Counted from the stretch's first letter, positions 38,832 to 48,443 are shown. The stretch: 64,000 bases of DNA from Microbacterium sp. (GCF_011620665.1 NZ_WOYQ01000045.1:1-64000), one strand, 5' to 3'. Numbers and translations: made by a program. Notes: generated from the sequence alone by a model not told the origin.

Positions 38832-40540
38832 GCGATCGCGCGCTGGAGGGTCTCGATGACCGGCAGCGCGAGGCGGCTTCGCTGCTGCGGGGTCCGGTGT
38901 GCGTCCTCGCCGGTGCGGGAACCGGGAAGACCCGGGTCATCACGCATCGCATCGCCCACGGCGTCGATACCGGGGCATACTCACCCGGACGGGTCATGGC
39001 GGTCACATTCACCACCAGGGCTGCCGGTGAGATGAGGGGTCGCCTGCGCGCGCTCGGCGTCGAGGGCGTCGCGGCCCGCACGTTCCACGCGACGGCGCTC
39101 GCCCAGCTGAACTTCTTCTGGCCGCAGCTGGCGGGCGATGCCGCCCCCGCGATCATCGACAAGAAGGTTCGCGTGCTCGCCGACGCCGCCGACGGCTTGC
39201 GGCTGCGGATCGACGCGCCGACGCTGCGCGATGTCGCCGGGCGTATCGAAGCCCGCAAAGTTCGGATGCACTCGATCGAGCGCGATGCCGCTGACCACCC
39301 CACCGGTCTGCCGGGCATGGATGTGCAGGCGCTCGCCGATCTGCAACGCGCGTATGAGAAGGTCAAGGACGAACGCCGTCAGCTCGACTTCGAGGATGTC
39401 CTTCTCGCCTGCGCGGGAATGCTCGAGTCCGAGCCCCGCGTCGCCGCCGCCGTGCACGAGCAATACCGGCACCTCACGGTCGACGAGTATCAGGACGTGT
39501 CCCCGGTGCAGGCGCGGCTGCTGGAACTATGGTTGGGCGACCGCCGTGATCTGTGCGTCGTCGGGGATGCCAGCCAGACGATCTACTCCTTCGCCGGTGC
39601 CGATCCGCGCTATCTGCTCGACTTCGCCGACCGGTACGACGATGCCAAGGTCGTACGACTCGAGCGCAACTATCGGTCGGATGGCGCGGTGCTCGCCGTC
39701 GCCAATTCGCTCATGCGGGGGCGCCCCGGTGCGCTCGAGCTCGCGTCTGCGGCTGCACCGGGTGGCGAGCCGACGGTGACGGCGTACCCGGATGACACGG
39801 CCGAGGCGGACGGAGTCGCGGCTGCGGTCGCAGCGCAGCTGGCCGCCGGGATCGACGCGCACGACATCGCCGTGCTCTACCGGGCGAACGCGCAGTCCGC
39901 ACCCGTGCTGGCGGCCTTGGCCGGTCGGGGGATCGCTGCCACTGTTCTCGGCGGCAGGCGGTTCTTCGACCTGCCCGAAGTCCGTCAGGCTGTCATGGCC
40001 CTCCGTGGCGCGTCGGTGGCTCCGCTCGAGACGACGTTTGTCGCGGCCGTCCGTGACGTCCTGCGCTCGCTCGGCCTGAGCGACGACCCCCCGCCGGCCG
40101 GCGGGGCCCTTCGCGATGCGTGGGAAGCACGGTCGGCGGTGCTGCGTCTCGCTGAGCAAGCCCCGGCGGGTACGACGCTGCGTGCCTTCACAGATGAGCT
40201 GCTCGCTCGCGCCAGGAGCCAGCACGAACCCGCCCTGCGCACCGTCACCCTGGCGACCCTGCACGCTGCGAAAGGTCTGGAGTGGGACCACGTGCACCTC
40301 ATGGGAATGAGCGAGGGCCTGCTTCCCATCTCGTACGCGACGACGTTCGAGCAGGTGGATGAAGAGCGCCGCCTCGCTTACGTCGGCATCACGCGGGCCG
40401 GTCGAACTCTGTCACTGTCGTGGTCGCGGGCGAGCGGGCAACGACCTCGTCAGATGTCGCGATTCCTTCAGGAGATCGGCACCAGCACTCTGCGTGCGGC
40501 CGGTGTCCGTGCCAACTCCGGCGGACGTCCGCGGCGCTGA
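38828..40540 (+). CDS. uvrD2: ATP-dependent UvrD2-like DNA helicase, short form
   Basis: LAGAGTGKTRVITHRI, VDEYQDVSPVQARLLELW, VGDASQTIYSFAGA, TLHAAKGLEWDHVHLMGMSEGLLP; GTGA overlap with nudC stop. Confidence 0.9.
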   Translation: MSDRALEGLDDRQREAASLLRGPVCVLAGAGTGKTRVITHRIAHGVDTGAYSPGRVMAVTFTTRAAGEMRGRLRALGVEGVAARTFHATALAQLNFFWPQLAGDAAPAIIDKKVRVLADAADGLRLRIDAPTLRDVAGRIEARKVRMHSIERDAADHPTGLPGMDVQALADLQRAYEKVKDERRQLDFEDVLLACAGMLESEPRVAAAVHEQYRHLTVDEYQDVSPVQARLLELWLGDRRDLCVVGDASQTIYSFAGADPRYLLDFADRYDDAKVVRLERNYRSDGAVLAVANSLMRGRPGALELASAAAPGGEPTVTAYPDDTAEADGVAAAVAAQLAAGIDAHDIAVLYRANAQSAPVLAALAGRGIAATVLGGRRFFDLPEVRQAVMALRGASVAPLETTFVAAVRDVLRSLGLSDDPPPAGGALRDAWEARSAVLRLAEQAPAGTTLRAFTDELLARARSQHEPALRTVTLATLHAAKGLEWDHVHLMGMSEGLLPISYATTFEQVDEERRLAYVGITRAGRTLSLSWSRASGQRPRQMSRFLQEIGTSTLRAAGVRANSGGRPRR

Positions 40541-41240
40541 CGGTCACCGACGCCGTCTGCGGGTGAGGCGAGCTGAGGAGTCGTCCGGCCAGGATGCCCG
40601 CTTCCCAGAGCAGCGCGAGGTCGGTGCGGAACGTGCCGCGCTCGAGCATCTGTGCCGCCAGCAGCGGCCACGCGGGATCGGCATCGCGTCGGTGCGCGTG
40701 CACGCACGCCAGACACGCCGTCACACCGGGAACCACGAGGGGGCCGACTGTCACGCGGTCGCCGGCGAGTTCGATCGGCAGATGTGTCACGTCTCGAGCC
40801 ATCAGCCGAGCCGCACGGCGGGGTTCCACCAGGCGATGGGCGACGATGACCACGGGTACGGCCGGATCGGGGTCGGCCTGCGCCCAGCGGGTGGTGCTGA
40901 CGACGTCGAGTCCGACCGCGTCGAGCGCGCCGAGGAGGGCGTCGGTCTCGCCCACGCCGAGTTCGCCGGGCAGCTCCACCCGCGTCCGTTGGCGCCGGCC
41001 CCTCACGAAGGTGAGGGCGGGCGAGATGTGTTCGACGAACGCTGCCGCGTCCTCAGCCGGTGCACCTGATGCCGCGGCCAGGGGCAGGATCATCGCATCG
41101 GGGATGCCGTCGTGCAGTGCCGACAGCAGGCTCTCCTGCCACGGAGTGACATCGTCGACGCGGATGGCCGGGTCCGCACCCAGCTGCAGACTGGAGGGTG
41201 TCCGCCACAGGGGTTCTTTCGAGGGCGCAAGTCGGAGCAT
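40389..41240 (-). CDS. E1/ThiF-like or TOMM leader-binding (cyclodehydratase-like) zinc protein, Rv3196-like
   Basis: VVPGVTACLACVHAHRRDADPAWPLLAAQM and C-terminal HAECWCR; start placed at MLRLAPSKEPLW (alternative 41264). Confidence 0.75.
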   Translation of the reverse strand: MLRLAPSKEPLWRTPSSLQLGADPAIRVDDVTPWQESLLSALHDGIPDAMILPLAAASGAPAEDAAAFVEHISPALTFVRGRRQRTRVELPGELGVGETDALLGALDAVGLDVVSTTRWAQADPDPAVPVVIVAHRLVEPRRAARLMARDVTHLPIELAGDRVTVGPLVVPGVTACLACVHAHRRDADPAWPLLAAQMLERGTFRTDLALLWEAGILAGRLLSSPHPQTASVTVSAADVRRSWHGHRPHAECWCRSPEGIATSDEVVARSPATTTVTEFDRPA

Positions 41241-41301
41241 ACGCCGATTGTGCCGCGGAAGCATGAAACGGCGCACCGGCTCTCCACAGAAGCGCCTCGC
41301 G

Positions 41302-42720
41302 TCAGACGGGGCGCGGATCCTCCGGCATGTCCGAGCCGTCGGGGTCAGAGTCTCCGGCATCCGGCTCAGCGGCGCGGTCGGCCTCGCTCAGCAGCTCGTC
41401 CAGGGCCTCGTCGAACGCGTCTCGCTCGGGCCCCTCGCCGCGTGCGCGCGCCTGCAGGCGGGCCACGAGCGCGGCCGGGTCGTCGATGTCCGCCGCGTCC
41501 GGCATGAGATCCGGGTAGTCCCACAGACCGTCCCGGTCGGCTTTGCCCACTGCGTCGGTGACGGCGCGCCACATCGCGGCGGCTTCACGGAGGCGCCGGG
41601 GGCGCAACTCGAGTCCGACGAGCGACCCCATGGCCTGCTCGGCGGGGCCCCCGACCGCGCGCCGACGGCGCACGGCCTCGGCGATCTTGGCCGATTCCGG
41701 CAGGCGTGCCGTGGCATCTGCGGTGACGACGTCGACCCAGCCTTCGATCGTGGCGAGCAGGTTCTCGAGTCGGGTGAGGGCGGCCTCCTGTTCCGCGGTG
41801 CGCTGGGGCAGCAGCGCACCGGACTCGAGGGCGGCGCGCAGTTCGCCGGGGGACGACGGGTCGAACCGCGAGGCGAGGTCTTCGAGCGCGACCGTATCGA
41901 CGTGGATCCCACGCGCGAACTCGCTCACCTGCGAGATCACGTGCAGGCGCAGCCAGCGTGCGTGGCGAAAGAGGCGGGCGTGGGCGAGTTCGCGCGTCGC
42001 GAGGTACAGGGCGAGCTGGTCGCCGTCGACGTCGAGGTCACGGCCGAAATCGGCGAAGTTCTGCGGAACGATGACGGCGTCCCCGTCGGGCAGGATCGGG
42101 ATGCCGACATCTCCGCCCGAAACGACCTCGAGCGACAGGCGTCCGATCACCGCGCCCAGCTGAGCGGCGAACAGCGAGCCCCCGATCCGACGCATGAACT
42201 GGCCGGCGCCGGCGATCATGCCCTTCATCTCTTCGGGAGCATGGTCGCCGATCGCGGTGGTCAGCGCTCCGGAGATCGAGTCGGCGACCGGTTCCGCGAG
42301 TTCTTGCCACACCGGCAGGGTGAGCTCCACCCACTGCCCGCGCGTTATCGCCTGCGGCGCCCGGGGGAGGTCCGAGATGGTCGTGGCTTCGCTCAGCCAC
42401 AGGGTCGCCAGGCTGAACGCCTGATCGAACTCCTGGCGACTGCCGGTCGTGATGCCCAGTCCGTCCTTGTTGGCCAGATGGAGCGCACCCGCCTTCGCGG
42501 CCGACCAGTCGATGCTGCCGTCCCCATCCGCGGCAAACGCCGCCCGCATCTGCTGCATGATCTGCTGCAGCATCGCGGGGTCCATTCCGAGACCCGACAG
42601 GGCCTCGATTCGGGCCGGATCGAACCCCTCCACCCCTCCGCCGAACAGGTTGCGGAGCATGTCGGCGAAGGGATCGCCGGGGGAGTCGTCGTTGGAACGG
42701 TCGCGATTGTCGTCAGCCAT
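41302..42720 (-). CDS. Zinc-dependent metalloprotease-like DUF2342 protein (Rv3195-like)
   Basis: DPFADMLRNLFGG..., ATRELAHARLFRHARWLRLHVISQVSEFARGI. Confidence 0.85.
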   Translation of the reverse strand: MADDNRDRSNDDSPGDPFADMLRNLFGGGVEGFDPARIEALSGLGMDPAMLQQIMQQMRAAFAADGDGSIDWSAAKAGALHLANKDGLGITTGSRQEFDQAFSLATLWLSEATTISDLPRAPQAITRGQWVELTLPVWQELAEPVADSISGALTTAIGDHAPEEMKGMIAGAGQFMRRIGGSLFAAQLGAVIGRLSLEVVSGGDVGIPILPDGDAVIVPQNFADFGRDLDVDGDQLALYLATRELAHARLFRHARWLRLHVISQVSEFARGIHVDTVALEDLASRFDPSSPGELRAALESGALLPQRTAEQEAALTRLENLLATIEGWVDVVTADATARLPESAKIAEAVRRRRAVGGPAEQAMGSLVGLELRPRRLREAAAMWRAVTDAVGKADRDGLWDYPDLMPDAADIDDPAALVARLQARARGEGPERDAFDEALDELLSEADRAAEPDAGDSDPDGSDMPEDPRPV

Positions 42721-42857
42721 ATCAGGCGCCTTTCAGCGGGCAGAACTCGTCTCGCTCTACGCTAGTCGCACGTCCTCTCGCGGCGGCCGGGATCGGCCTC
42801 GGCGGAGGATCTCGCGTGTACGCCGGTCGCGAACGGCCGGCCAGGAAGGCTCTCTCC

Positions 42858-43976
42858 GTGGCACTGTTCGATGAGAACTCGACGATCGTCCCGGCCCCGC
42901 GGCGGCGCGTGCGGCGCGGCACCCTGGCCGGCATCTGGGCGCTCACGGTGGCTCTGGTCGCGCTGCTGGCGCTCACCTTCCTGCCCAGTTCGTTCGTGAT
43001 CCAGCAGCCCGGCCCCGTCTTCAACACGCTCGGGACCGTGACCGGCGCCGACGGCGACGAGGTGCCGCTGATCAGCGTCGACGGCGCGGACACGTATCCG
43101 ACCGCCGGGACGCTGGATCTGCTGACCGTGCAGGTCCTGGGCAACCGCGAGCGCACACCTACCTGGTTCGAACTCGCCATGGCGTGGTTCGACTCGTCGC
43201 GGGCCGTTCTGCCTCTGGACGATGTCTTTCCACAGGGACAGAGCACCGACGAGCGCAACCAGGAGAGCGCCGTCATGATGGTCGACTCACAGAAGGAGGC
43301 GACGGCCGCGGCGCTGACAGAGCTCGGCTACGACGTGAAGGCGATGGTACGGGTCTACTCGCTCACGGAGGACTCGGCTGCGCGGGGGCTGCTGCAGCCC
43401 GATGACATCGTCCGCGCGGCGGACGGTATCCCCGTCGCCGATACGGCCGAACTTCGAGACATCATCAATTCCGCCGACGGAGCGCCCATCGAGCTGACGA
43501 TCGATCGTGACGGCCAGCCGCTGACCGAGACCGTGACGCCCAGGCAGTCGATCGTCGACGGCGAGTCGGTGTGGCTCGTGGGGATCTCCACCCTGCATGA
43601 CTACGATTTTCCGATCGACGTGACCATCCAGCTGGACGACGTCGGCGGCCCGAGCGCCGGTCAGATGTTTGCACTCGGCATCATGGACACGCTCACTCCG
43701 GGCGAGCTCAACGGCGGTGAGAACATCGCCGGCACGGGCACGATCGATGCGTCCGGCGCGATCGGCGCGATCGGCGGCATCCGCCAGAAGATGCACGGCG
43801 CCCTCGGCGCCGGCGCCGACTTCTTCCTCGCCCCGGAGAGCAATTGCGACGAGGTCGTCGGATACATTCCGTCCGGCCTGCGCGTCTTCTCGGTCGCGGA
43901 CCTGGATGATTCGCTCGCCGTGCTCGCCGCGATCCGCGACAGCGCGGACCTGGACTCGCTCCCCACGTGCCGCTGA
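42858..43976 (+). CDS. PDZ domain/Lon-like serine protease (YlbL/Rv3194c-like)
   Basis: GTG start MALFDENST; N-term TM, PDZ, GPSAGQMFALGIMD Ser and GAIGGIRQKM Lys of the Lon dyad. Confidence 0.9.
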   Translation: MALFDENSTIVPAPRRRVRRGTLAGIWALTVALVALLALTFLPSSFVIQQPGPVFNTLGTVTGADGDEVPLISVDGADTYPTAGTLDLLTVQVLGNRERTPTWFELAMAWFDSSRAVLPLDDVFPQGQSTDERNQESAVMMVDSQKEATAAALTELGYDVKAMVRVYSLTEDSAARGLLQPDDIVRAADGIPVADTAELRDIINSADGAPIELTIDRDGQPLTETVTPRQSIVDGESVWLVGISTLHDYDFPIDVTIQLDDVGGPSAGQMFALGIMDTLTPGELNGGENIAGTGTIDASGAIGAIGGIRQKMHGALGAGADFFLAPESNCDEVVGYIPSGLRVFSVADLDDSLAVLAAIRDSADLDSLPTCR

Positions 43977-44015
43977 CGGAGCCCGGGTCGGGTGGGACGC
44001 GCCTAGGATGGAGGG

Positions 44016-46913
44016 GTGACCACGCCTTCAGCGCCGACACAGGCCACGCCCAATCCATTCCGCCGCGCGATCGGCATCACGATCGCGGTGATCGCGGTTG
44101 TCGTGGTGGTGTTCTTCATCTTCGCGAGCCTCTACGCCGATTGGCTCTGGTTCGACCAGCTCGGTTTCGAGGGTGTGCTGTGGACGCAGTGGACGGCTCG
44201 CGTGGTGATGTTCCTCGTCGGCTTCGTCGCGATGGCCGTGCCGGTGTTCCTGGCGATCCAGCTCGGGTACGGGCTCAGGCCCGTCTACGCACGTCTGAGC
44301 TCACAGCTCGACCACTACCAGGAAGTCGTGGAGCCGCTGCGTCGCCTGGCCATGTGGGGCATTCCGATCTTCTTCGGCTTGTTCGCCGGATTCGCCGCGT
44401 CCGCACAGTGGGAGACCGCGTGGCTCTGGATGAATCGGGTCGATTCGGGGGAACTCGATCCGCAGTTCCAGATGGACACCGGCTTCTACCTGTTCTCCCT
44501 GCCGTTCTTCACCTCGGTGCTGGGCTTCGCGTCGGCCGTGATCCTCGTCTGCCTCGTCGTCACGGTGCTGGTGACCTACCTCTACGGGTCGATCCGCGTC
44601 GGCAAGGGCGAGTTGCGCATTTCCAAGCCCGCCCGTATTCAGCTCGCCATCATCGCCGGGCTCTACATGCTGCTGCAGGCGGCGAGCCTGTGGCTCGATC
44701 GGTACAAGACGCTGACGCAGCAGAGTGAGCGCATCACGGGCGCGACGTATGTCGACGTACACGCGATCATCCCGGGGCTGACGATCCTTACGGTGGCGGC
44801 CATCATCGTCGCTGCGCTCTTCTTCGTCACGGCGATCATCGGACGCTGGCGCTTCCCGCTCATCGGCACGGGATTGCTGATCGTCTCGGCGCTCGTCGTC
44901 GGCGTCGCGTACCCCTGGGTCCTCTCCAACATCCAGGTGCGCCCCAATCAGGAGACGCTGGAGAGCGAGTTCTACCAGCGCAACATCGACGCGACGCAGA
45001 AGGCGTACGGGATCGATGGGCTTGAGAAGAGCGACTTCCAAGCCGTGACGGACGCTGAGCCCGGCCAGTTGCGCGCCGACGCCGACACGACCGCGTCGAT
45101 CCGCATCATGGATCCAGCGATCATCTCGCCGACCGTTCGCCAGCTCGAGCAGTACCGCTCGTACTACCAGTTCACGGATCCGCTGGACGTCGACCGCTAC
45201 AAGATCGAGGGCGAGTCTCAAGACACCGTCGTCTCGGTGCGGGAGCTCAACCTCGAGCAGCTCGGACAGGCGGCATCGTGGTACAACACGACACTCGTGT
45301 ACACCCACGGGTACGGCATGGTCGCGGCCAAGGGAAATGAGCGCACCGCCGACGGCAACCCGGTGTTCGTGGAACGCGGCATCCCGACGATGGGCGACCT
45401 GACCAACGGTGAGAAGTATGAGCCGCGGGTGTACTTCGGCGAGACGTCGCCTGCCTACTCGATCGTCGGCGCACCGGAGGGCACCGGGAGCATCGAGCTC
45501 GACTACCCCCGCGGGGAAGACGGAGCGGCCCAGACCAAGACCACTTTCACGGGCGACGGCGGACCGATGGTCGGCAGCATCTTCAACCGGCTGATCTACT
45601 CGCTGAAGTTCCAGTCGACCGACATCCTGTTCTCGGAGGGGATCAATGACGAGTCCCAGATCCTCTACGACCGTGATCCCGTCACGCGCGTGCAGAAGGT
45701 CGCGCCGTACCTGGAGCTCGACAACGACCCGTATCCGTCGGTCGTGGACGGACGGATCGTCTGGATCGTCGACGGCTATACGCTGAGCGCCGACTACCCG
45801 TACTCGTCGATCGTGAGTCTGCGGGACGCGATCAGCGACACGACCAACACGGCGCCTCGTGTAGCGCTGGACGACGTCAACTACATTCGCAACTCCGTCA
45901 AGGCCACGGTCGACGCGTATGACGGCTCGGTCACGCTCTACGCGTGGGATGAGACCGACCCGCTGCTTCAGGCATGGCAGAAGGTCTACCCGTCGACGCT
46001 CAAGCCGATCAGTGACATGAGCGGCGATCTGATGAGCCACGTGCGGTACCCGACCGACCTGTTCAAGGTGCAGCGAGCGATGCTCGGCACGTACCATGTC
46101 GACGATGCGCAGTCGTTCTATCAGCGTGACAACGCGTGGAAGACGCCGAACGATCCGGTCTCCAAGACTGACGTGCTGCAGCCGCCGTATTACCTGACGA
46201 TGAAGATGCCCGGGCAGGACGCGCCGACCTACTCCATGTTCACGACGTTCATCCCGGGCGGTGAGGACACGCGAAACGTCCTGATGGGGTACTTGTCGGT
46301 GGACTCGGATGCCGGCGCCGCAGACGGTGTCCGAAGCGACACCTACGGGAAGCTTCAGATGCTGGAGATCAACGCCGAAACACCCGTTCCCGGCCCCGGT
46401 CAGGTGCAGAACACGTTCGATGCGGATCCGGATGTGTCGGCGTTCATCAACATCCTCAAGCAGGGCCAGTCCGAGGTGCTCAACGGAAACCTGCTCACGC
46501 TCCCGGTGGGCGGCGGCCTGCTCTACGTGCAACCGGTGTTCGTGCAGTCGTCGGGTTCGACGAAGCTGCCGACGCTGCAGAAGGTTCTGGTCGCGTTCGG
46601 CAATGAGGTTGCCTTCGAGGACACCCTGCAGGGGGCGCTGGACACGCTCTTCGGCGGCTATTCCGGCGCCGAAGCCGGCGACGGCGGCGCCACACCGACT
46701 CCCGCGCCGAGTGAGTCCAGCGCCCCGGGAGATGCGACCGGCGGCGGATCGACCACCACGGACGTCGCTTTCCAAGCCGCGCTGGCCGATGCTCAGCAGG
46801 CGATGCTCGACCGTGATGCGGCGCTGAAGGCCGGAGACCTGACTGCCTTCGCGGAAGCTGATGCCCGTCTGACGGCGGCCGTCACCCAGCTCCTCTCGCT
46901 CTCGGGCGAGTGA
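44016..46913 (+). CDS. UPF0182 (COG1615) large membrane protein
   Basis: 965 aa; DWLWFDQLGF, IQVRPNQETLESEFYQRNIDATQKAYGID, GGEDTRNVLMGYL typical of UPF0182. Confidence 0.95.
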   Translation: MTTPSAPTQATPNPFRRAIGITIAVIAVVVVVFFIFASLYADWLWFDQLGFEGVLWTQWTARVVMFLVGFVAMAVPVFLAIQLGYGLRPVYARLSSQLDHYQEVVEPLRRLAMWGIPIFFGLFAGFAASAQWETAWLWMNRVDSGELDPQFQMDTGFYLFSLPFFTSVLGFASAVILVCLVVTVLVTYLYGSIRVGKGELRISKPARIQLAIIAGLYMLLQAASLWLDRYKTLTQQSERITGATYVDVHAIIPGLTILTVAAIIVAALFFVTAIIGRWRFPLIGTGLLIVSALVVGVAYPWVLSNIQVRPNQETLESEFYQRNIDATQKAYGIDGLEKSDFQAVTDAEPGQLRADADTTASIRIMDPAIISPTVRQLEQYRSYYQFTDPLDVDRYKIEGESQDTVVSVRELNLEQLGQAASWYNTTLVYTHGYGMVAAKGNERTADGNPVFVERGIPTMGDLTNGEKYEPRVYFGETSPAYSIVGAPEGTGSIELDYPRGEDGAAQTKTTFTGDGGPMVGSIFNRLIYSLKFQSTDILFSEGINDESQILYDRDPVTRVQKVAPYLELDNDPYPSVVDGRIVWIVDGYTLSADYPYSSIVSLRDAISDTTNTAPRVALDDVNYIRNSVKATVDAYDGSVTLYAWDETDPLLQAWQKVYPSTLKPISDMSGDLMSHVRYPTDLFKVQRAMLGTYHVDDAQSFYQRDNAWKTPNDPVSKTDVLQPPYYLTMKMPGQDAPTYSMFTTFIPGGEDTRNVLMGYLSVDSDAGAADGVRSDTYGKLQMLEINAETPVPGPGQVQNTFDADPDVSAFINILKQGQSEVLNGNLLTLPVGGGLLYVQPVFVQSSGSTKLPTLQKVLVAFGNEVAFEDTLQGALDTLFGGYSGAEAGDGGATPTPAPSESSAPGDATGGGSTTTDVAFQAALADAQQAMLDRDAALKAGDLTAFAEADARLTAAVTQLLSLSGE

Positions 46914-46930
46914 CCGTTCCCCGCTGATGT

Positions 46931-46965
46931 GGTGGTGACGGCTCACGCGGTGAGCTGCCACCACC
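46931..46965. terminator. Imperfect hairpin between convergent UPF0182 and crtEb genes
   Basis: GGTGGTGACGGCTCAC-GCG-GTGAGCTGCCACCACC, 16-bp arms with 2 mismatches; overlaps the crtEb 3' end. Confidence 0.55.
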
Positions 46966-47818
46966 AGATCAGCAGGAGGGTCACAATGAACCCGGAAAGC
47001 TGGTTGATCCAGAGGAATCGGCGCCAGCCGGTCGTGGCGCGCGCCGCTTCGGCATCGTCGAGGTCGCGGTAGGGCCACACGGCGATCAGGTAGGGGAGGA
47101 CGGCCAGGGCCGCCAGCGGTCCGGGCCAGGTGACGCCGAGCATCGTGAGCCCTGCCGCTGTGTAGCAGGCGAGCGAGAAACGCACGGTCCACCGTGCTCC
47201 GCGAGCGGTCGCGATCGACGCGATGGAGGCTTCTCGGTCGGCCACGACGTCCTGAACCGCGCCGAACGCGTGGGAGGCGATGCCCCAGAGCGCGAACGCG
47301 ATGATCAGGAGGACCAGTGACCTGTCGCCGCGCGCGCCGCCGAGGATCAGCCCATAGACCGCGGGGGAGAAGAAGTGGATGCTGCTGGTCAGCGAATCGG
47401 CGAATGGCCGCTCTTTCAGACGCAGCGGCGGGGCACTGTAGAACACCACGAAGAAGAGGCTCGCGGCCAGGACGATCCAGGAGAGGGGTCCGCCGACCGC
47501 GACGAGGTACACAGCGAACGGCAGGCACGCCAGGGCTGCCGCCCAGAGCATGGCGCGGTGCAGGCTGCGGTCGAGCACCGCGCCCTGCACGCCGCCCTTT
47601 CGGGGGTTGTGCAGGTCAGACTCGTAGTCGAAGACGTCGTTGATCCCGTACATCGCCAGGTTGTAGGGAATCAGGAAGAACACGGTCCCGATGATGAGGG
47701 TGAGATCGACCTGGTGGGTCGAGAGCAGGTAGGCGGCCGCGAACGGGTAGGCCGTGTTGATCCAGCTCACCGGTCGCGAAGAGACGATGAGCTGGCCGAG
47801 CAGACCCGGCCGGCTCAT
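46943..47818 (-). CDS. crtEb: Lycopene elongase / UbiA prenyltransferase
   Basis: PYNLAMYGINDVFDYESDLHNPRKGG, last gene of the carotenoid operon. Confidence 0.9.
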   Translation of the reverse strand: MSRPGLLGQLIVSSRPVSWINTAYPFAAAYLLSTHQVDLTLIIGTVFFLIPYNLAMYGINDVFDYESDLHNPRKGGVQGAVLDRSLHRAMLWAAALACLPFAVYLVAVGGPLSWIVLAASLFFVVFYSAPPLRLKERPFADSLTSSIHFFSPAVYGLILGGARGDRSLVLLIIAFALWGIASHAFGAVQDVVADREASIASIATARGARWTVRFSLACYTAAGLTMLGVTWPGPLAALAVLPYLIAVWPYRDLDDAEAARATTGWRRFLWINQLSGFIVTLLLIWWWQLTA

Positions 47819-48117
47819 GCGCGCCGCCGGCTCAGCAGGGTGAAGACAGCGGGCACGAAGAAGGCCGCGCACACGGGGTACGAGAAATCCTCGAGCGGGG
47901 CGAGGCCCACGCGGATCCCCGAGAGGTGCTCGGGCGGGTAGGTGAACAGACCCAGAGCGATCATGATGTTGTCGAAGATCGCGGTGAGCACGCACAGCGC
48001 GAGTGCCGCGATCGCGGACGAACCCATGCGGTGGCCGAAGTCGGCCCGCCGTGCGGTGGCGAGTGTCACGAGGATCGTCACCGCTGCGAACGGCACGATC
48101 AGCAGAGCGTAGGTCAC
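47815..48117 (-). CDS. crtYf: C50 carotenoid epsilon-cyclase subunit
   Basis: GTG start; FDNIMIALGLFTYPPEHLSGIRVGLAPLEDFSYPV lycopene cyclase domain. Confidence 0.9.
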   Translation of the reverse strand: MTYALLIVPFAAVTILVTLATARRADFGHRMGSSAIAALALCVLTAIFDNIMIALGLFTYPPEHLSGIRVGLAPLEDFSYPVCAAFFVPAVFTLLSRRRA

Positions 48118-48443
48118 GGCATCCCCTCTCGCCGGCGCGTGCTTCGACGCTCTGCGGCGGCCCAGAGCGTCAGGGCGAGCTGACAGAGAAAGGCCAGGAA
48201 GAACGGCTCCTCCAGGGGCAGGTGAGGCGCGAGATCGATGCCGAGGAGCAGGGCGCTGTCCCCTTTGACGAAGACACCCGCTGCGATACCCGCGATGTCC
48301 CATGCGAGCAGCAGCACCGTGCCCGCCAGGACTGCCAGTCCGGCACGGACGGGGCGATCCCAGAATGCGAGTCGGTGGCGCGCGTCGAGAGCGGCTACGC
48401 CCGACGCGGACACGAGGATCGCGAGGAGGTAGAGGCCCGGCAT
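48114..48443 (-). CDS. crtYe: C50 carotenoid epsilon-cyclase subunit
   Basis: MPGLYLLAILVSASGVAALDARHRLAFW...WDIAGIAAGVFVKGDSALLLGIDLAPHLPLEEPFFLAFLCQ. Confidence 0.9.
   Translation of the reverse strand: MPGLYLLAILVSASGVAALDARHRLAFWDRPVRAGLAVLAGTVLLLAWDIAGIAAGVFVKGDSALLLGIDLAPHLPLEEPFFLAFLCQLALTLWAAAERRSTRRREGMP

Noticed and set aside
40389-41240. Considered as part of a TOMM/RiPP biosynthetic cluster
   Set aside because: No YcaO, dehydrogenase, precursor or exporter visible nearby; context is housekeeping
44301-47528. 1075-aa minus-strand ORF spanning the UPF0182 gene
   Set aside because: Antisense to a clear UPF0182 CDS; Arg/Val/Asp/His-rich composition typical of antisense frames in GC-rich genomes; no motifs
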